This document shows positions 50,147-61,454 of a DNA stretch of 64,000 nt, piece after piece. Every line of letters begins with the position of its first letter. The first letter of the stretch is position 1. The stretch is taken from contig JAQEYU010000001.1 in assembly GCA_027692465.1 (NCBI GenBank), positions 1,001,338 to 1,065,337 of the forward strand, given 5' to 3'. The notes beneath the pieces are model-generated. The model did not search any database. It worked only from the letters and a program-made list of their open reading frames with translations, and was not told the DNA's origin. A program made the translations under genes and the position numbers. This DNA comes from Enterococcaceae bacterium OF42-14pH9A (GTDB lineage: Bacteria; Bacillota; Bacilli; Lactobacillales; Enterococcaceae).

Positions 50147-50770
50147 TCGGGTAGGCCTCCTATTTTGTTTTTCAATTACCTTCATTCTAGCGTGTTCTTT
50201 GGGAAAAAGTCGGGATGAGAATAGCCGAGAGCTGGTGTCGGAGCGATGGAAAACCCTCAGTAGTCGGGCGGCTGTCGATTTTTTCCAATCGGCGGATTTT
50301 TTTGCAAGGGTGACTGCCGATCGGGCCGGGAATCGTTTTTTAAAGGGCGCAGCTTTTCTCAGTGATTTTCGAGGGGACGATCTTAAAAAAATCTTACAAA
50401 TTTTTTTAGAGGGGGGATTCCGCTGAGTAAAGATAACGCAACGAATTTAAAAGCGAAAGAAATCACAAGTTTTTTTTCGCAAAGTCCCAGAAGGTTCGTT
50501 TCATGGAAATCGTTTGTGCAGGATTGTTCAAAAACTGGAAATCCGGCATAAAACAGTGAAAAACAGCCAAATGTCGACGTCCCCTCTGTTATAATGTCAG
50601 CGTTTTCTGTATCAACTAAATTATTTTCTGTTATAGGTAAGTTTATGAGAAAAACTGATTACATAACAAAGAAAATGATGAACCACCACTGCTTGGGGTT
50701 GCGTTTTCAATAACGAGAACGTACAATAAACCGGTAAACAAATTAGAATGACTTTAAAGGAGAAATGATT
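50147..50770. other. Intergenic region upstream of pflB
   Basis: Promoter at 50587-50595 and a second TGTTATAGG-like sequence 40 nt later. No gene, and no clear Rex or FNR site seen. Confidence 0.55.
50587..50595 (+). promoter_or_regulatory. Extended -10 promoter of pflB
   Basis: TG-T-TATAAT, leaving a leader of about 170 nt before pflB; the -35 is poor. Confidence 0.6.
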
Positions 50771-53071
50771 GTGCCTACTACAACAATGGAAAAACCTGTA
50801 ACAGACACACAAACCAATCCCTGGGCAGGCTTCAAAGGCGGCCGTTGGGAAAAAGAAGTCAACACCCTGGACTTCATCAAAGCCAACTATACGGAATACA
50901 CCGGTGATGACAGCTTTTTAGCACCGGCTGCTCCTTCTACTGAAAAACTGTGGGACAAGCTGCAGGAATTGTTCGAGATCCAGCATAAACAAAACGGTGT
51001 TTACGACATGGACAACGATATTCCGGCGGGGATTACTTCTCACGCTCCGGGCTACTTGATCAAGGAAGAAGAAAAGATCGTCGGCCTGCAGACAGATGTG
51101 CCGTTGAAACAAGCTTTCATGCCTTTTGGCGGGATCAACATGGCCAACAACGCCCTGAAATCAAACGGCTACGAAGTCGATGACGACATGAGCTTCATCT
51201 TCAGTAAATGGCGCAAAACCCACAACCAAGGGGTATTTGATGTCTATACCGATGAAATGCGGGCAGCCCGCAAAAACAAGATCATCACCGGCTTGCCGGA
51301 CGCTTACGGCCGCGGCCGCATCATTGGTGACTACCGCCGGATCGCACTGTATGGGATCGACTTTTTGATTGCTGAAAAGAAAAAAGACCTGAAACTGGTC
51401 GGCAACAAAGTCATGACCAATGACGTTGTTCAGCTGCGAGAAGAAGTTTCGGAACAGATCCGGGCATTGATGGAAATGAAAGAAATGGCACAAGGCTACG
51501 GCTGCGATATTTCCAAACCGGCTGCCAATGCCCAAGAAGCAATCCAATGGCTGTACTTCGGCTATCTGGCTGCCATTAAATCACAAAACGGTGCGGCGAT
51601 GTCGATCGGACGGGTTTCAGCATTCCTGGATATCTACATCCAACGGGACCTGCAACTGGGCCTGATCACTGAAAACGAAGCACAGGAATTGATCGATCAC
51701 TTGATCATGAAGCTGCGGATGGTGAAATACGCTCGTACTCCTGAGTACAACCAATTGTTCTCCGGTTACCCAATCTGGGCGACCTTGTCGATTGCCGGGA
51801 TGAACATGGACGGCTCTTCCATGGTGACTAAGAGTGATTTCCGGATCCTCCACACCTTGACTAACATGGGGCCTTCACCGGAACCAAACTTGACTGTGCT
51901 GTACTCTTCTCGTTTGCCGGAAGGATTCCGCACGTACGCTGCCAAAGTTGCCAAACTGTCTTCTTCCATCCAGTTGGAAAACGATGATCTGCTGCGCAAG
52001 CACTGGGGGTCTGACGATTGTGCTATCGCTTGCTGCGTATCGGCGACTGTGATCGGTAAAGACATGCAGTTCTTCGGTGCCCGCGCCAACTTGGCGAAGG
52101 CGGTCTTGTACGCCATCAACGGCGGTGTTGACGAAATGACCAAAGCGCAAGTCGGTCCGCGTTTCCGCCCGCTTGAAGGGGATACGATTGATTTTGACAC
52201 CTTTATGCAAAGCTACAAGGATGTGCTGGATTGGTTGGCAGAGCTGTACGTGAATACCTTGAACGTGATCCACTACATGCACGACAAATATGCCTACGAA
52301 GCGCCGCAGTTGGCATTGATGGATACTGATTTGAAACGGACCTTTGCTACCGGTATCGCCGGGATTTCTCATGCGACCGACTCCATCATGGCGATCAAAC
52401 ACGGCAATGTGAAAGTCGTGCGGGACGAAAACGGTCTGGCAGTTGACTACATTCCGCAAAATGAATTCCCGACTTACGGCAACGACAACGACGAAGCCGA
52501 TGAAATGGCGAACTGGATCCTGGAGTACTTCATGGGCCAGATCAAACGTCAGCACACTTACCGTGATTCCACTCCGACGCTGAGCTTGTTGACGATCACG
52601 TCCAACGTGGTTTACGGCAAGAATACCGGGAACACACCGGATGGCCGCCGTGCCGGCAAACCGTTGGCACCAGGAGCAAACCCTTCTTACCAAGACGGCA
52701 AATTCTTGGGGGAAAAGAACGGTCTCTTGTCATCTTTGAACTCGACAGCCAAGCTGAACTACTCTTGTGCCCAAGACGGGATCTCTGATACCCAAACCAT
52801 CAATCCGGGTGCGCTGGGCCGGACAGATGACGAAGAGATGCAGATCAACAACCTGAAAAATGTGTTGGACGGCTACTTCGATCGTGGCGGTTACCATTTG
52901 AACGTCAATGTCTTCGGCCGTGAGTTGCTGGAAGAAATGGACCGGGACATCGACAATCCGAAATACGCCAACTTCACAATCCGCGTCTCCGGTTATGCCG
53001 TGAAATTCCGCGATCTGACACCGGAACAACGCCGTGACGTGATCAGCCGGACCGATCACTCTTCTTTGTAA
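50771..53071 (+). CDS. pflB: Formate C-acetyltransferase (pyruvate formate-lyase) PflB
   Basis: Glycyl-radical enzyme that splits pyruvate into acetyl-CoA and formate in fermentation. 766 residues from GTG 50771, eight bases after aaaggag; an in-frame ATG at 50765 is only two bases from that site. Active-site Cys pair in [13 protein letters not shown] (about 417-418) and radical Gly in [10 protein letters not shown] near the C-terminus are intact; [12 protein letters not shown] is the usual N-terminus. The activase gene pflA, often next to it, is absent; mobile-element remains follow instead. Confidence 0.97.
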   Translation: MPTTTMEKPVTDTQTNPWAGFKGGRWEKEVNTLDFIKANYTEYTGDDSFLAPAAPSTEKLWDKLQELFEIQHKQNGVYDMDNDIPAGITSHAPGYLIKEEEKIVGLQTDVPLKQAFMPFGGINMANNALKSNGYEVDDDMSFIFSKWRKTHNQGVFDVYTDEMRAARKNKIITGLPDAYGRGRIIGDYRRIALYGIDFLIAEKKKDLKLVGNKVMTNDVVQLREEVSEQIRALMEMKEMAQGYGCDISKPAANAQEAIQWLYFGYLAAIKSQNGAAMSIGRVSAFLDIYIQRDLQLGLITENEAQELIDHLIMKLRMVKYARTPEYNQLFSGYPIWATLSIAGMNMDGSSMVTKSDFRILHTLTNMGPSPEPNLTVLYSSRLPEGFRTYAAKVAKLSSSIQLENDDLLRKHWGSDDCAIACCVSATVIGKDMQFFGARANLAKAVLYAINGGVDEMTKAQVGPRFRPLEGDTIDFDTFMQSYKDVLDWLAELYVNTLNVIHYMHDKYAYEAPQLALMDTDLKRTFATGIAGISHATDSIMAIKHGNVKVVRDENGLAVDYIPQNEFPTYGNDNDEADEMANWILEYFMGQIKRQHTYRDSTPTLSLLTITSNVVYGKNTGNTPDGRRAGKPLAPGANPSYQDGKFLGEKNGLLSSLNSTAKLNYSCAQDGISDTQTINPGALGRTDDEEMQINNLKNVLDGYFDRGGYHLNVNVFGRELLEEMDRDIDNPKYANFTIRVSGYAVKFRDLTPEQRRDVISRTDHSSL

Positions 53072-53112
53072 GAGACAACGAGACTGCCCGCTGAAACGGA
53101 CAATTTATCAAC

Positions 53113-53160
53113 AAAAGCTTGCTCCGCCCTCGCTACCCATCGCGAGTGCGGGCTTTTTTG
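53113..53160 (+). terminator. Rho-independent terminator of pflB
   Basis: CGC-CCTCGC / GCGAG-GCG stem with outer AAAAGC/GCTTTT pairing and T-run. Confidence 0.85.
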
Positions 53161-53600
53161 TTGCGTCCTGCATGGGCAATAACTTGGTGGCGAAAGTCCA
53201 CTACAGGCTTGGCAGTAGGAACTGTTAGTGAAAGGCAAGGTGGCAATTGTGAGGTTGTAGCTGAAGGAAGCCGGACGCAAACTCCTGAACAGAAACTGGA
53301 TATAAGGCTGAATTAGAGCGGATAAGTCTACCAAACAAGACACAAAGTTCAATACTACCCGAAACCTATACAGTAGATACAGCTGTTACATGGGAGAAAA
53401 GTTATTGCCTTTACCGGATGAGTTCTTACGAGGGTGTTTGTGCGAGTTGGATGATAACGAGTCGATAACACAACCTTGATGTTAACATGAAGGTAAGCGG
53501 TAAGAAAAGTCAGCTGAGGTCATAGTAGTCAATCTGACATGCTATGAAGGACTGAACAAACCAAGATGGTGTCTCTCTGTTTGAGAAAGTCCTATCTATA
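53161..53600 (+). mobile_element. Group II intron 5' fragment, no reverse transcriptase
   Basis: The sequence shows features I know from the RNA part of bacterial group II introns: gaggttgtagctgaaggaag near 53249, a long stretch of short helices, and gtcagctgaggtcatagtag at 53509-53528 followed by ggactgaac (53549), the arrangement just ahead of the intron-encoded protein. No reverse transcriptase frame follows, and domain V was not found, so it is a truncated remnant. The 5' border close to the pflB terminator would fit introns that insert behind terminators. Exact ends unknown. Confidence 0.6.
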
Positions 53601-53674
53601 TGGTTCCTGTTAAATAATATTGATTAACCGATTTTGGTGTTAGAATAGTCTAAAATACTGAAACGGGCGATTTT

Positions 53675-53997
53675 ATGGGGAGCAATGTTCTAAAACGGAA
53701 AAGCTTTTCTGACCAGGAAATCCAAGAAATGAAGCGGCGGATGTAGACAATTGGACGGCTGACCTGGCAATCCAGTGGGTCCAAAAACAATTCGCTGTCA
53801 CTTACTCCAATAGTGGGATGCTTAAGCTGCTCCATCAGTTAAATTTGAGCTTCACACGGCCAACGTATACGCTGGAAAAGGCTGACAGTGAAAAACAAGG
53901 ATATTCACTTCAGACTGGATGCTCTAAAAAAATGATCAATGGCGCTGATTTTACACTGTTATTTGAAGATGAGTCCGCTATCCGTATCTCGAGGTAA
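53675..53997 (+). pseudogene. Broken IS630-type transposase
   Basis: Starts MGSNVLKRKSFSDQEIQEMK and stops after 23 codons; the next frame continues LAIQWVQKQFAVTYSNSGML and LHQLNLSFTRPTYTLEKAD, an IS630-like winged-helix region, and a last piece reads DFTLLFEDESAIR, the first Asp of the DDE triad, before a stop. The rest of the catalytic domain is missing. At least one frameshift and a truncation. Confidence 0.7.
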
Positions 53998-54187
53998 TAT
54001 TTTGGGAATCAATACCTTTCCAATAGTTTCATTTAACTTCATTATTTCTAAGGAACTATTGCCGAAAAGCCCGATTCTTTGCCATGGTTTAAAATAATTT
54101 AGCGAGCGCTAGGTTAACTAGGTCTTAAAAAAAACCGTAAAGCTTCACAGTTCTCAAAACGTTAATCGTTGTACTATCAACGATTCC

Positions 54188-54420
54188 AAGCACTTCTCGA
54201 TTGCTCGAGGGGTGCTTTTTTATTTCGCGGCGATTATTTTCTCCGCCAAATCCTACAAAATGGCGGAGAAAACAGTTGGTTGGCGGTGAAAGACAATGAA
54301 TATTATCAACGGCAACGATAAAATTTAGGCAAACGGCAATATAAAATTGTTGTTTGCCTAAATCATGAAAAGCTAAGACCTCTGCAACTGCGGGGTGCAT
54401 GCAGTTATAGAGGTCTTATT
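54188..54420. repeat. Cluster of four tandem hairpins
   Basis: Hairpins at about 54188-54222 (aagcacttctcga/tcgaggggtgctt with T-run), 54236-54272 (perfect 12-bp TTTTCTCCGCCA), 54325-54365 (perfect 12-bp ATTTAGGCAAAC) and 54374-54420 (AAGACCTCT/AGAGGTCTT with inner CTGCA pairing). The last can end the minus-strand SGNH gene. The middle two have no T-run. Confidence 0.8.
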
Positions 54421-54445
54421 TGGTATTTACACAGAATATTTTCTT

Positions 54446-55087
54446 TTAGCAGGAATGACAGAAATGCTCGACGACCGCTTTTGTGATCACGCCGTGCCCG
54501 GCAGCGGTGGGGTGGACACCGTCGAGGCTGGTCAGATATTGTGGGCCGGTAATCAGTGCGGTTTCGTTTAAGCGACCGTCCAGGCTGACCAGTTCGCAGC
54601 CGAAAGTAGACGCCAGTTTGCGGACAATCTGGATCTTAGGGTCGAGGTCGTTACGCCATAACTGACGATCCTCCGGAAAAGGCAGAACGAAGGGTTCCAA
54701 CAACAGGATCCGTTTGATTCCGGCAGTGGTTACACGCTGCAGGAATTCCCGGTAACTTTTTTCGAAGGTTTGCGCTGCCGCAGTCGTTCCGAAGTCGGGA
54801 TTGCCAACATTGTGCCAGGTGTCGTTGATGCCGATCATGAAGATCAGGACATTTGGCTGCAGAGCCAGACAGTCAGCGTCCAGGCGGTCCAGGATATCTT
54901 GTATTTTATTGCCGCCGATACCGCGGTTCAAAAAAGTCAATTGCGCTTCAGGCCAGCGGGCCGCCAGTGTTCCGGCAGTCATCAGGGCATAGCCTTTGCC
55001 CAGGTCGATGGGGTTGTCGCGGTCCCGATCGCAATCGGTAACACTGTCTCCCAAAAATAAGATTCGATCGTTTTTACGAAGTTCCAT
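54446..55087 (-). CDS. SGNH/GDSL hydrolase
   Basis: 213 residues. Blocks: ILFLGDSVTD with the nucleophilic Ser (about 14), NRGIGGNKI, FMIGINDTWH and DGVHPTAAGH with the catalytic Asp/His. No signal peptide, so cytosolic; family members deacetylate sugars or act on esters, including acetylated xylan and rhamnogalacturonan fragments. Start after gaggtgaaaca. Unlinked to the GH105 operon. Confidence 0.9.
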   Translation of the reverse strand: MELRKNDRILFLGDSVTDCDRDRDNPIDLGKGYALMTAGTLAARWPEAQLTFLNRGIGGNKIQDILDRLDADCLALQPNVLIFMIGINDTWHNVGNPDFGTTAAAQTFEKSYREFLQRVTTAGIKRILLLEPFVLPFPEDRQLWRNDLDPKIQIVRKLASTFGCELVSLDGRLNETALITGPQYLTSLDGVHPTAAGHGVITKAVVEHFCHSC

Positions 55088-55134
55088 TGTTTCACCTCAC
55101 GAAATTTGTAAACGCCTTCTTTAAGTAGTCAAAA

Positions 55135-55159
55135 GAAACCAGTCGCAATGACTGGTTTC
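55135..55159 (-). terminator. Rho-independent terminator of gpmA
   Basis: GAAACCAGTC / GACTGGTTTC stem; minus-strand continuation TTTCTTTTGAC. Confidence 0.88.
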
Positions 55160-55189
55160 GGTATAACTGTGTTTGATTGTGGACGGATC

Positions 55190-55876
55190 TTACAAGTAGT
55201 ATTTTTTAGCTACAGTCAAATCATCGTTCAATTCGTAGACCAATGGTTGGCCGGTAGGAATTTCCAAGTCCATGATATCGTCGTCGGAGATACCTTCGAT
55301 GTGTTTAGCCAATGCCCGCAGTGAGTTGCCGTGTGCAGCAACCAGAACAGTTTTGTTATCGCGCAAAGCCGGAGCGATTTCATCTTGCCAGAAAGGCAGT
55401 GCCCGTTCCAAAGTTACTTTCAGGTTTTCACCGCCAGGGATATCACGAGGATCCAAGTCAGCGTAACGACGGTCTTTTGCTGCAGAACCTTCGTCGTCGG
55501 CAGTCAACAATGGTGGCAAAGTGTCGTAAGAACGACGCCAGATGTGGACTTGTTCGTCGCCGTATTTTTCAGCAGTTTCTTTTTTGTTCAATCCTTGCAG
55601 AGCGCCGTAATGACGTTCGTTCAAGCGCCAAGATTTAACAGTCGGTACCCACAATTGGTCGGATTCTTCCAAGATGTAGTTACAAGTTTTGATGGCACGT
55701 TTCAAAACAGAAGTGTAGGCAACGTCGAATTCGATACCGGCTTCTTTGATTTTACGGCCGCCTTCTTTGGCTTCTTCAACACCTTCTGGAGCCAGATCAA
55801 CGTCGACCCAACCGGTGAATTGGTTCAAAGCGTTCCATTCGCTCAAACCGTGACGAGAGAAAACTAATTTTGGCAT
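55190..55876 (-). CDS. gpmA: 2,3-bisphosphoglycerate-dependent phosphoglycerate mutase GpmA
   Basis: Interconverts 3- and 2-phosphoglycerate in glycolysis. 228 residues. Phospho-His motif [10 protein letters not shown] (about 6-15), [23 protein letters not shown] and [10 protein letters not shown] with the second catalytic His. Start after aaaggagagttttac. Single gene with its own terminator. Confidence 0.96.
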   Translation of the reverse strand: MPKLVFSRHGLSEWNALNQFTGWVDVDLAPEGVEEAKEGGRKIKEAGIEFDVAYTSVLKRAIKTCNYILEESDQLWVPTVKSWRLNERHYGALQGLNKKETAEKYGDEQVHIWRRSYDTLPPLLTADDEGSAAKDRRYADLDPRDIPGGENLKVTLERALPFWQDEIAPALRDNKTVLVAAHGNSLRALAKHIEGISDDDIMDLEIPTGQPLVYELNDDLTVAKKYYL

Positions 55877-56140
55877 GTAAAACTCTCCTTTGTGGTTTTA
55901 AATTTCTGAAATTTTCAATTCCCTGTTTATTGTACAATGTTTTCCGGTATTTTTCCATTGTTACAGGGAAAAAAGTCGGGGCAAGGGGGCGTGTCTCTTT
56001 GAAAATCTGACACAGCAAGGTGGTTTGGAGCTGCGGCTGATTTGCTTTAAAAAGCTGGCAGATTCTACTGGTATTCCGATGGGCGGAGTGGTGATTGTAA
56101 TTGGAGCAGAAAAATTTGCAGAGGGGTTTGCAGCGTGCAG

Positions 56141-56175
56141 CAAAAAAATCCCCGAAGCGCAGTGCTCCGGGGCAG
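56141..56175 (-). terminator. Rho-independent terminator of the recombinase-like gene
   Basis: CCCCGgAGC / GCTtCGGGG on the minus strand followed by ATTTTTTT. Confidence 0.85.
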
Positions 56176-56180
56176 GATCA

Positions 56181-56768
56181 TCATTTGGCTAAGATTTTGG
56201 TGACATCTTCTTCCGGCAGATTGATGTACTTGTAGCAGGTACCGACTGAAACCCCGCATTTGGAAGAAATGTACTGGATGGTTTCCTTTTTCTCGAAATA
56301 CAGTTGGCGAATTCGTCTAACCACTTTTGGATCAATCTTCGGGCGGCCGCCGATCTTGCCTTTTTTGCGGGCATTGTTCAAGCCAACCAGAGTTCGTTCC
56401 TTGATCAGGACGCTTTCCATCTCCGCCAAACCGTCCATCAGTTTGAAATAGCACTTGCCTGACGGTTCCCGAGTGTCGATTCCTTCTGCCAAGCTCACCA
56501 GGTGGATGTTGCGAGCAGCCAGCAAGCTGGTCAGATCCGTCAGTTGACGGGTAGAGCGGCCCAAGCGTGACAGGTCAGTCACCACTAGCGTGTCCTCCGG
56601 CTGCATCTGTGCTACGACAGTGTCTAATTCAGCCTGCTGCAGCGGGCAGTCATTCTTGTCGAAAGAGTCCAAAAAAATTTCGTCGCATCCAAATTCTGTC
56701 AACTGTCCCTGTTGGCAGAGGTAATCATTGTCCGTAATCGTCGTCCGTACATATCCAATCTCTTTCAT
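56181..56768 (-). CDS. Serine-recombinase-like protein lacking the catalytic serine
   Basis: 195 residues from MKEIGYVRTTITDN, after agagagggaaatcg; the longer frame is unsupported. Resolvase fold with LSRLGRSTRQLTDL (the two Arg of the active site) and the FKLMDGLAEMESVLIKERT helix, followed by an HTH (about 145-190, IGGRPKIDPKVVRRIRQLYF). The catalytic Ser of the usual Y-A-R-V-S pattern is Thr10 here (YVRTT), so strand cleavage is doubtful; it may bind DNA as a regulator. No inverted repeats, transposase or res-like site found beside it. Confidence 0.8.
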   Translation of the reverse strand: MKEIGYVRTTITDNDYLCQQGQLTEFGCDEIFLDSFDKNDCPLQQAELDTVVAQMQPEDTLVVTDLSRLGRSTRQLTDLTSLLAARNIHLVSLAEGIDTREPSGKCYFKLMDGLAEMESVLIKERTLVGLNNARKKGKIGGRPKIDPKVVRRIRQLYFEKKETIQYISSKCGVSVGTCYKYINLPEEDVTKILAK

Positions 56769-57050
56769 CGATTTCCCTCTCTGTCCGTTTAGTTTGTGTG
56801 TGAAAATGCCGTTCAGATTACCAAAAAATAAGGAGCATCTTACAGTAGCGGCAGCTTGAAGCAGGCATTGCGCGCTGATTGTGGTAAAAAGGACCAAAAA
56901 AGGCTGGCAGCGGTGTTTTCAGTCACGCACTAAGTTGTTAACAAAAATTTAGCACAAAACGTACAGAAATGATACAGGTTTTTTCATTTGGAATTATTAA
57001 ATTGATGTAATATGAACAAAAGTCGACAATTGGCACATGTGAAAAAAGTA

Positions 57051-57731
57051 TCAAAGTTGAGGGTTTTCAAGGATTATCGGCCCTTTTTCATAGCCTACAA
57101 TAACACGCTTGACCATATTTAAAAACAAGCCGTGTTCTACGACTCCCACCATTTTTGTGAGCTCATCGGCCAATTGTTCGGGTTTTGGTATAGTTTGCAA
57201 GTGCAGATCGATGATCAGATTGTTGCTGTCGGTGCGGAGAAATTCACCGTCGGCATTTTTGCGGATCACAGGTTGGTATCCTTTCTCTTGGAAGATATTA
57301 AAAACCTGCTGACTGCCGAATCGGATAACTTCAACGGGAAGCGGAAAGGCTCCGAGTGTCCCAACCATTTTGGAGGAGTCCACAATCCAGATGACTTCCT
57401 TGGAATAGGTCGCAACGATTTTTTCATAGAGAAGCGCTGCACCGCCGCCTTTGATGCCTTGGAAATCTTTGCTAATCTCATCGGCTCCATCGATCGTCAA
57501 ATCGACAGCCGGAACTTCATCGATGGTACGCAGCGGGATACCGGCTTGACGGGCGTGAATTTCGGTAGCGTTGGAGGTGGTGACGGCGGTGATCTTCAGA
57601 CCCTCTTCTCGAATTCTGCGAGCCACTTCTTCTACCATATAATAAGCAGTCGAGCCGGTTCCCAGTCCGACGATCATATCGTCTTTGATAAATTTAGCGG
57701 ATTCGATACCCACCATTTGTTTCAAATTCAT
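57051..57731 (-). CDS. rpiA: Ribose-5-phosphate isomerase A
   Basis: Interconverts ribose 5-phosphate and ribulose 5-phosphate. 226 residues from [12 protein letters not shown], after gatgaggtgacgaag; a GTG three codons earlier overlaps the ribosome site. Motifs: [14 protein letters not shown] (phosphate loop), TIDGADEIS with catalytic Asp, and [15 protein letters not shown] with catalytic Glu and Lys. Single gene. Confidence 0.96.
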   Translation of the reverse strand: MNLKQMVGIESAKFIKDDMIVGLGTGSTAYYMVEEVARRIREEGLKITAVTTSNATEIHARQAGIPLRTIDEVPAVDLTIDGADEISKDFQGIKGGGAALLYEKIVATYSKEVIWIVDSSKMVGTLGAFPLPVEVIRFGSQQVFNIFQEKGYQPVIRKNADGEFLRTDSNNLIIDLHLQTIPKPEQLADELTKMVGVVEHGLFLNMVKRVIVGYEKGPIILENPQL

Positions 57732-58359
57732 CTTCGTCACCTCATCGTTAGTTTTGACTGTACGGCGGCAGCAAACAGACTCCGTGTTGCCGTGTCGGCT
57801 TTATTGTAATGGGTTTTGCGGCGAAATGGTAGTCTTTCGCTATTTATAGTATAGATAACTGAAAGCTTTGGGACCCGTCTGCTCGTTATGCATATGCAAA
57901 GTGAGTACATCAAGGACGTGGCTTTCGAGACTGCCGCTCCGCTGGGAAAATGGCGGGATAATCGTGACAATCTAATACTGTCGACCGTTTCGGCAGCTTT
58001 TGGATTAAGGCTTGCTTTCCAAATACATGTTCCGCGCCGTCCAGTCAACCATACAGCAATGGCATCGAGATTAGATATATTATAAGGAAGGAATTATTTC
58101 AAAGGTGACACCACGGCTTGGGCCAGAAGCAAGTGTTTGGCGATTCGACAAAATTTACCCGGGCTGAGGGTTGACACTGGCTTTTAGCCGTGATATTCTA
58201 TCAAAGGTGCTTTGTGTACAGGTCTCTCTGATGAGACGTGCTGACTGACAGATCGCACACCTGATAAGGATGCAGTAATGCATTATTTTTTATCGCAAAA
58301 AAAGAACCACCTGGATGTGTGGAACTAGAAAGCGAATCAAGGAAGGAGGAGATTAGGGG
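57732..58359. other. Intergenic region upstream of the str operon
   Basis: Holds the strong str promoter at 58171-58199 and a leader of about 155 nt with a possible weak hairpin. The rpiA promoter side (57740-57900) shows no clear box. No gene seen. Confidence 0.6.
58171..58199 (+). promoter_or_regulatory. str operon promoter
   Basis: TTGACA, 17-nt spacer, TATTCT with an upstream TG (extended -10). The strongest promoter by consensus in the window. Confidence 0.85.
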
Positions 58360-58773
58360 ATGCCTACAATTAACCAATTAGTACGGAAACCTCGTAAATC
58401 CAAGGTTGAAAAATCAAATTCACCTGCATTGAACAAAGGATATAACAGTTTCAAAAAGACTCAAACGAACGTGAACTCACCTCAAAAGCGTGGGGTTGCA
58501 ACTCGTGTGGGGACAATGACACCGAAAAAACCAAACTCAGCTTTGCGTAAATTTGCTCGTGTTCGTTTGTCGAACTTGATCGAAGTAACAGCTTATATCC
58601 CAGGGATCGGCCACAACTTGCAAGAACACAGTGTTGTCTTGCTGCGCGGGGGCCGTGTAAAAGACTTGCCAGGGGTACGTTACCATATCGTTCGTGGTGC
58701 GTTGGATACTGCCGGTGTGAACGACCGTAAACAATCTCGTTCTAAATACGGTACAAAACGTCCTAAAGGATAA
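58360..58773 (+). CDS. rpsL: Ribosomal protein S12
   Basis: 137 residues of the 30S decoding-centre protein. [11 protein letters not shown] and [14 protein letters not shown] are intact, so the usual streptomycin-resistance Lys positions are wild type. Start after aaggaggagattagggg. First gene of the str operon; followed by rpsG after 41 nt. Confidence 0.98.
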   Translation: MPTINQLVRKPRKSKVEKSNSPALNKGYNSFKKTQTNVNSPQKRGVATRVGTMTPKKPNSALRKFARVRLSNLIEVTAYIPGIGHNLQEHSVVLLRGGRVKDLPGVRYHIVRGALDTAGVNDRKQSRSKYGTKRPKG

Positions 58774-58814
58774 GAACACTAACAAACTAACATATCGTAA
58801 AGGAGGAGTTACGG

Positions 58815-59285
58815 ATGCCTCGTAAAGGTCCTGTTGCAAAACGTGATGTTTTACCAGATCCTATTTATAACTCAAAATTAGTGACTCGCTTGATCAACCG
58901 TGTCATGGTTGACGGAAAACGCGGAATCGCTGCAAGCATCATCTATGATGCTTTTGAAAATATTAAAGAATCTACAGGGAATGATCCATTGGAAGTTTTC
59001 GAACAAGCAATGAAAAATATCATGCCTGTATTGGAAGTAAAAGCTCGCCGTGTCGGTGGGTCTAACTACCAAGTTCCAGTTGAAGTGCGCCCTGAACGTC
59101 GTACGACTTTGGGTCTGCGTTGGTTGGTGAACTATGCTCGTCTGCGTGGCGAACACACTATGGATCAACGTTTGGCTAAAGAAATCATGGATGCTGCCAA
59201 CAACACTGGTGCCTCTGTGAAAAAACGCGAAGACACACACAAAATGGCGGAAGCCAACCGTGCATTCGCACACTATCGTTGGTAA
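58815..59285 (+). CDS. rpsG: Ribosomal protein S7
   Basis: 156 residues; binds 16S rRNA and starts assembly of the 30S head. [20 protein letters not shown] and [16 protein letters not shown] are typical. Start after aaaggaggagttacgg. Second gene of the operon. Confidence 0.98.
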   Translation: MPRKGPVAKRDVLPDPIYNSKLVTRLINRVMVDGKRGIAASIIYDAFENIKESTGNDPLEVFEQAMKNIMPVLEVKARRVGGSNYQVPVEVRPERRTTLGLRWLVNYARLRGEHTMDQRLAKEIMDAANNTGASVKKREDTHKMAEANRAFAHYRW

Positions 59286-59366
59286 GAGCTGCTGCAGTCA
59301 TTTTGATGACTGTCTGGCAGTCTGCTGATCCGGATAGACCTACGACAGAGAGGAGTACAAAGCAGC

Positions 59367-61454
59367 ATGGCTAGAGAATTTTCCTTAGAAAAAACTCGTA
59401 ATATCGGTATCATGGCCCACGTCGATGCTGGTAAAACTACCACCACCGAACGTATCCTGTATTATACCGGTAAAATCCATAAAATCGGTGAAACCCACGA
59501 AGGTGCTTCACAGATGGACTGGATGGAACAAGAACAAGAACGTGGGATTACCATCACTTCTGCAGCAACAACTGCACAGTGGAAAGGCTACCGCGTAAAC
59601 ATCATCGACACACCAGGACACGTGGACTTCACAATCGAAGTACAACGTTCTCTGCGGGTGTTGGATGGTGCGGTTACGGTTTTGGACTCACAATCAGGGG
59701 TTGAACCTCAAACTGAAACAGTTTGGCGTCAGGCAACTGAATACCGTGTTCCTCGTATCGTATTCTGTAACAAGATGGATAAGATCGGTGCAGACTTCTT
59801 GTATTCAGTACAAACTTTGCACGACCGTTTGGGCGCTAATGCTCATCCGATCCAATTGCCGATCGGTGCGGAAGACGACTTCACCGGTATCATTGACTTG
59901 GTAACGATGAAAGCTGAAATCTACACCAACGACCTTGGTACAGAAATCCAAGAAACTGAAATTCCTGAAGATTATCAAGAACTCGCTGAAGAATGGCGTG
60001 ACAAATTGGTAGAAGCAGTTGCTGAAACCGATGAAGACTTGATGATGAAATATCTGGAAGGCGAAGAAATCACTCAAGATGAGTTGAAAGCGGGTATCCG
60101 TCAAGCAACCATCAGCGTGGACTTCTTCCCAGTATTGGCTGGTTCAGCCTTCAAAAACAAAGGTGTTCAATTGATGTTGGATGCAGTCCTTGACTACCTG
60201 CCTTCACCATTGGATATCGAAGCAATCAAAGGGATCGACTCAAAAACCGACGAAGAAGTAACTCGTCCGGCTGATGATGAAGCACCATTTGCGTCTTTGG
60301 CCTTCAAAGTAATGACTGACCCGTTTGTTGGTCGTCTGACTTTCTTCCGTGTTTACTCCGGTGTCCTTGAAAGTGGTTCATACGTATTGAACGCTTCTAA
60401 AGACAAGAAGGAACGTATCGGTCGTATCCTGCAAATGCACGCCAACAGCCGTACTGAAATCGATAAGGTTTACTCCGGCGATATCGCTGCTGCTGTCGGT
60501 TTGAAAGACACGACTACCGGTGACACCTTGTGTGCACTGGAATCTCCGGTTATTTTGGAATCCATTGAATTCCCTGATCCGGTTATTCAAGTAGCCGTTG
60601 AACCAAAATCAAAAGCTGACCAAGATAAGATGGGTGTGGCACTGCAAAAACTTGCAGAAGAAGATCCGTCATTCCGTGTTGAAACCAACGTTGAAACTGG
60701 TGAAACAGTTATCTCCGGTATGGGTGAATTGCACTTGGATGTCCTGGTTGACCGTATGCGTCGTGAATTCAAAGTTGAAGCGAACGTTGGTGCGCCTCAA
60801 GTATCTTACCGTGAAACATTCCGTGCCCCTGTAACCCAAGCTGAAGGTAAATTTGTCCGTCAGTCCGGTGGTAAAGGTCAATACGGTCACGTTTGGGTGG
60901 AATTCACTCCGAACGAAGAAGGTAAAGGCTTCGAATTCGAAAACGCAATTGTCGGTGGTGTGGTTCCTCGTGAATACATCCCTGCGGTTGAAAAAGGTTT
61001 GGCAGAATCTATGGATAACGGTGTCTTGGCCGGCTATCCATTGGTAGATATCAAGGCAAAACTGTATGACGGTTCTTACCACGATGTCGATTCCAATGAA
61101 ACTGCCTTCCGTGTTGCAGCTTCCATGGCTTTGAAAGCTGCTGCGAAAAAAGCCAATCCGGTAATCTTGGAACCAATGATGAAAGTGACTATCACTGTTC
61201 CGGAAGACTATCTTGGCGATATCATGGGCCATGTTACTGCTCGTCGCGGACGCGTCGAAGGTATGGAAGCTCACGGTAACTCACAGATCGTTAATGCGAT
61301 CGTTCCATTGGCTGAAATGTTCGGTTACGCAACAACTTTGCGTTCTGCAACACAAGGTCGCGGTACCTTCATGATGGTCTTTGACCACTACGAAGATGTA
61401 CCGAAATCTATCCAAGAAGAAATCATCAAGAAAAACGGCGGTAAAGCTGAATAA
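59367..61454 (+). CDS. fusA: Elongation factor G
   Basis: 695-residue translocation GTPase. G1 [10 protein letters not shown]2 [11 protein letters not shown]3 DTPGHVDF, G4 NKMDKIGA; domains II to V in the usual order with the C-terminal [12 protein letters not shown]. Start after gagaggagtacaaagcagc. 81 nt after rpsG in the str operon. Confidence 0.98.
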   Translation: MAREFSLEKTRNIGIMAHVDAGKTTTTERILYYTGKIHKIGETHEGASQMDWMEQEQERGITITSAATTAQWKGYRVNIIDTPGHVDFTIEVQRSLRVLDGAVTVLDSQSGVEPQTETVWRQATEYRVPRIVFCNKMDKIGADFLYSVQTLHDRLGANAHPIQLPIGAEDDFTGIIDLVTMKAEIYTNDLGTEIQETEIPEDYQELAEEWRDKLVEAVAETDEDLMMKYLEGEEITQDELKAGIRQATISVDFFPVLAGSAFKNKGVQLMLDAVLDYLPSPLDIEAIKGIDSKTDEEVTRPADDEAPFASLAFKVMTDPFVGRLTFFRVYSGVLESGSYVLNASKDKKERIGRILQMHANSRTEIDKVYSGDIAAAVGLKDTTTGDTLCALESPVILESIEFPDPVIQVAVEPKSKADQDKMGVALQKLAEEDPSFRVETNVETGETVISGMGELHLDVLVDRMRREFKVEANVGAPQVSYRETFRAPVTQAEGKFVRQSGGKGQYGHVWVEFTPNEEGKGFEFENAIVGGVVPREYIPAVEKGLAESMDNGVLAGYPLVDIKAKLYDGSYHDVDSNETAFRVAASMALKAAAKKANPVILEPMMKVTITVPEDYLGDIMGHVTARRGRVEGMEAHGNSQIVNAIVPLAEMFGYATTLRSATQGRGTFMMVFDHYEDVPKSIQEEIIKKNGGKAE

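Larger units (their letters stand above)
53072..54445. other. Mobile-element graveyard downstream of pflB
   Basis: 1.4 kb without an intact gene: pflB terminator (53113-53160), group II intron 5' fragment (about 53161-53600), broken transposase (53675-53997) and four tandem hairpins (54188-54420). Confidence 0.65.

Noticed and set aside
58200..58359. Ribosomal-protein autoregulatory site in the str leader
   Set aside because: Only weak hairpins could be drawn; no known S7- or S12-binding structure was recognisable.
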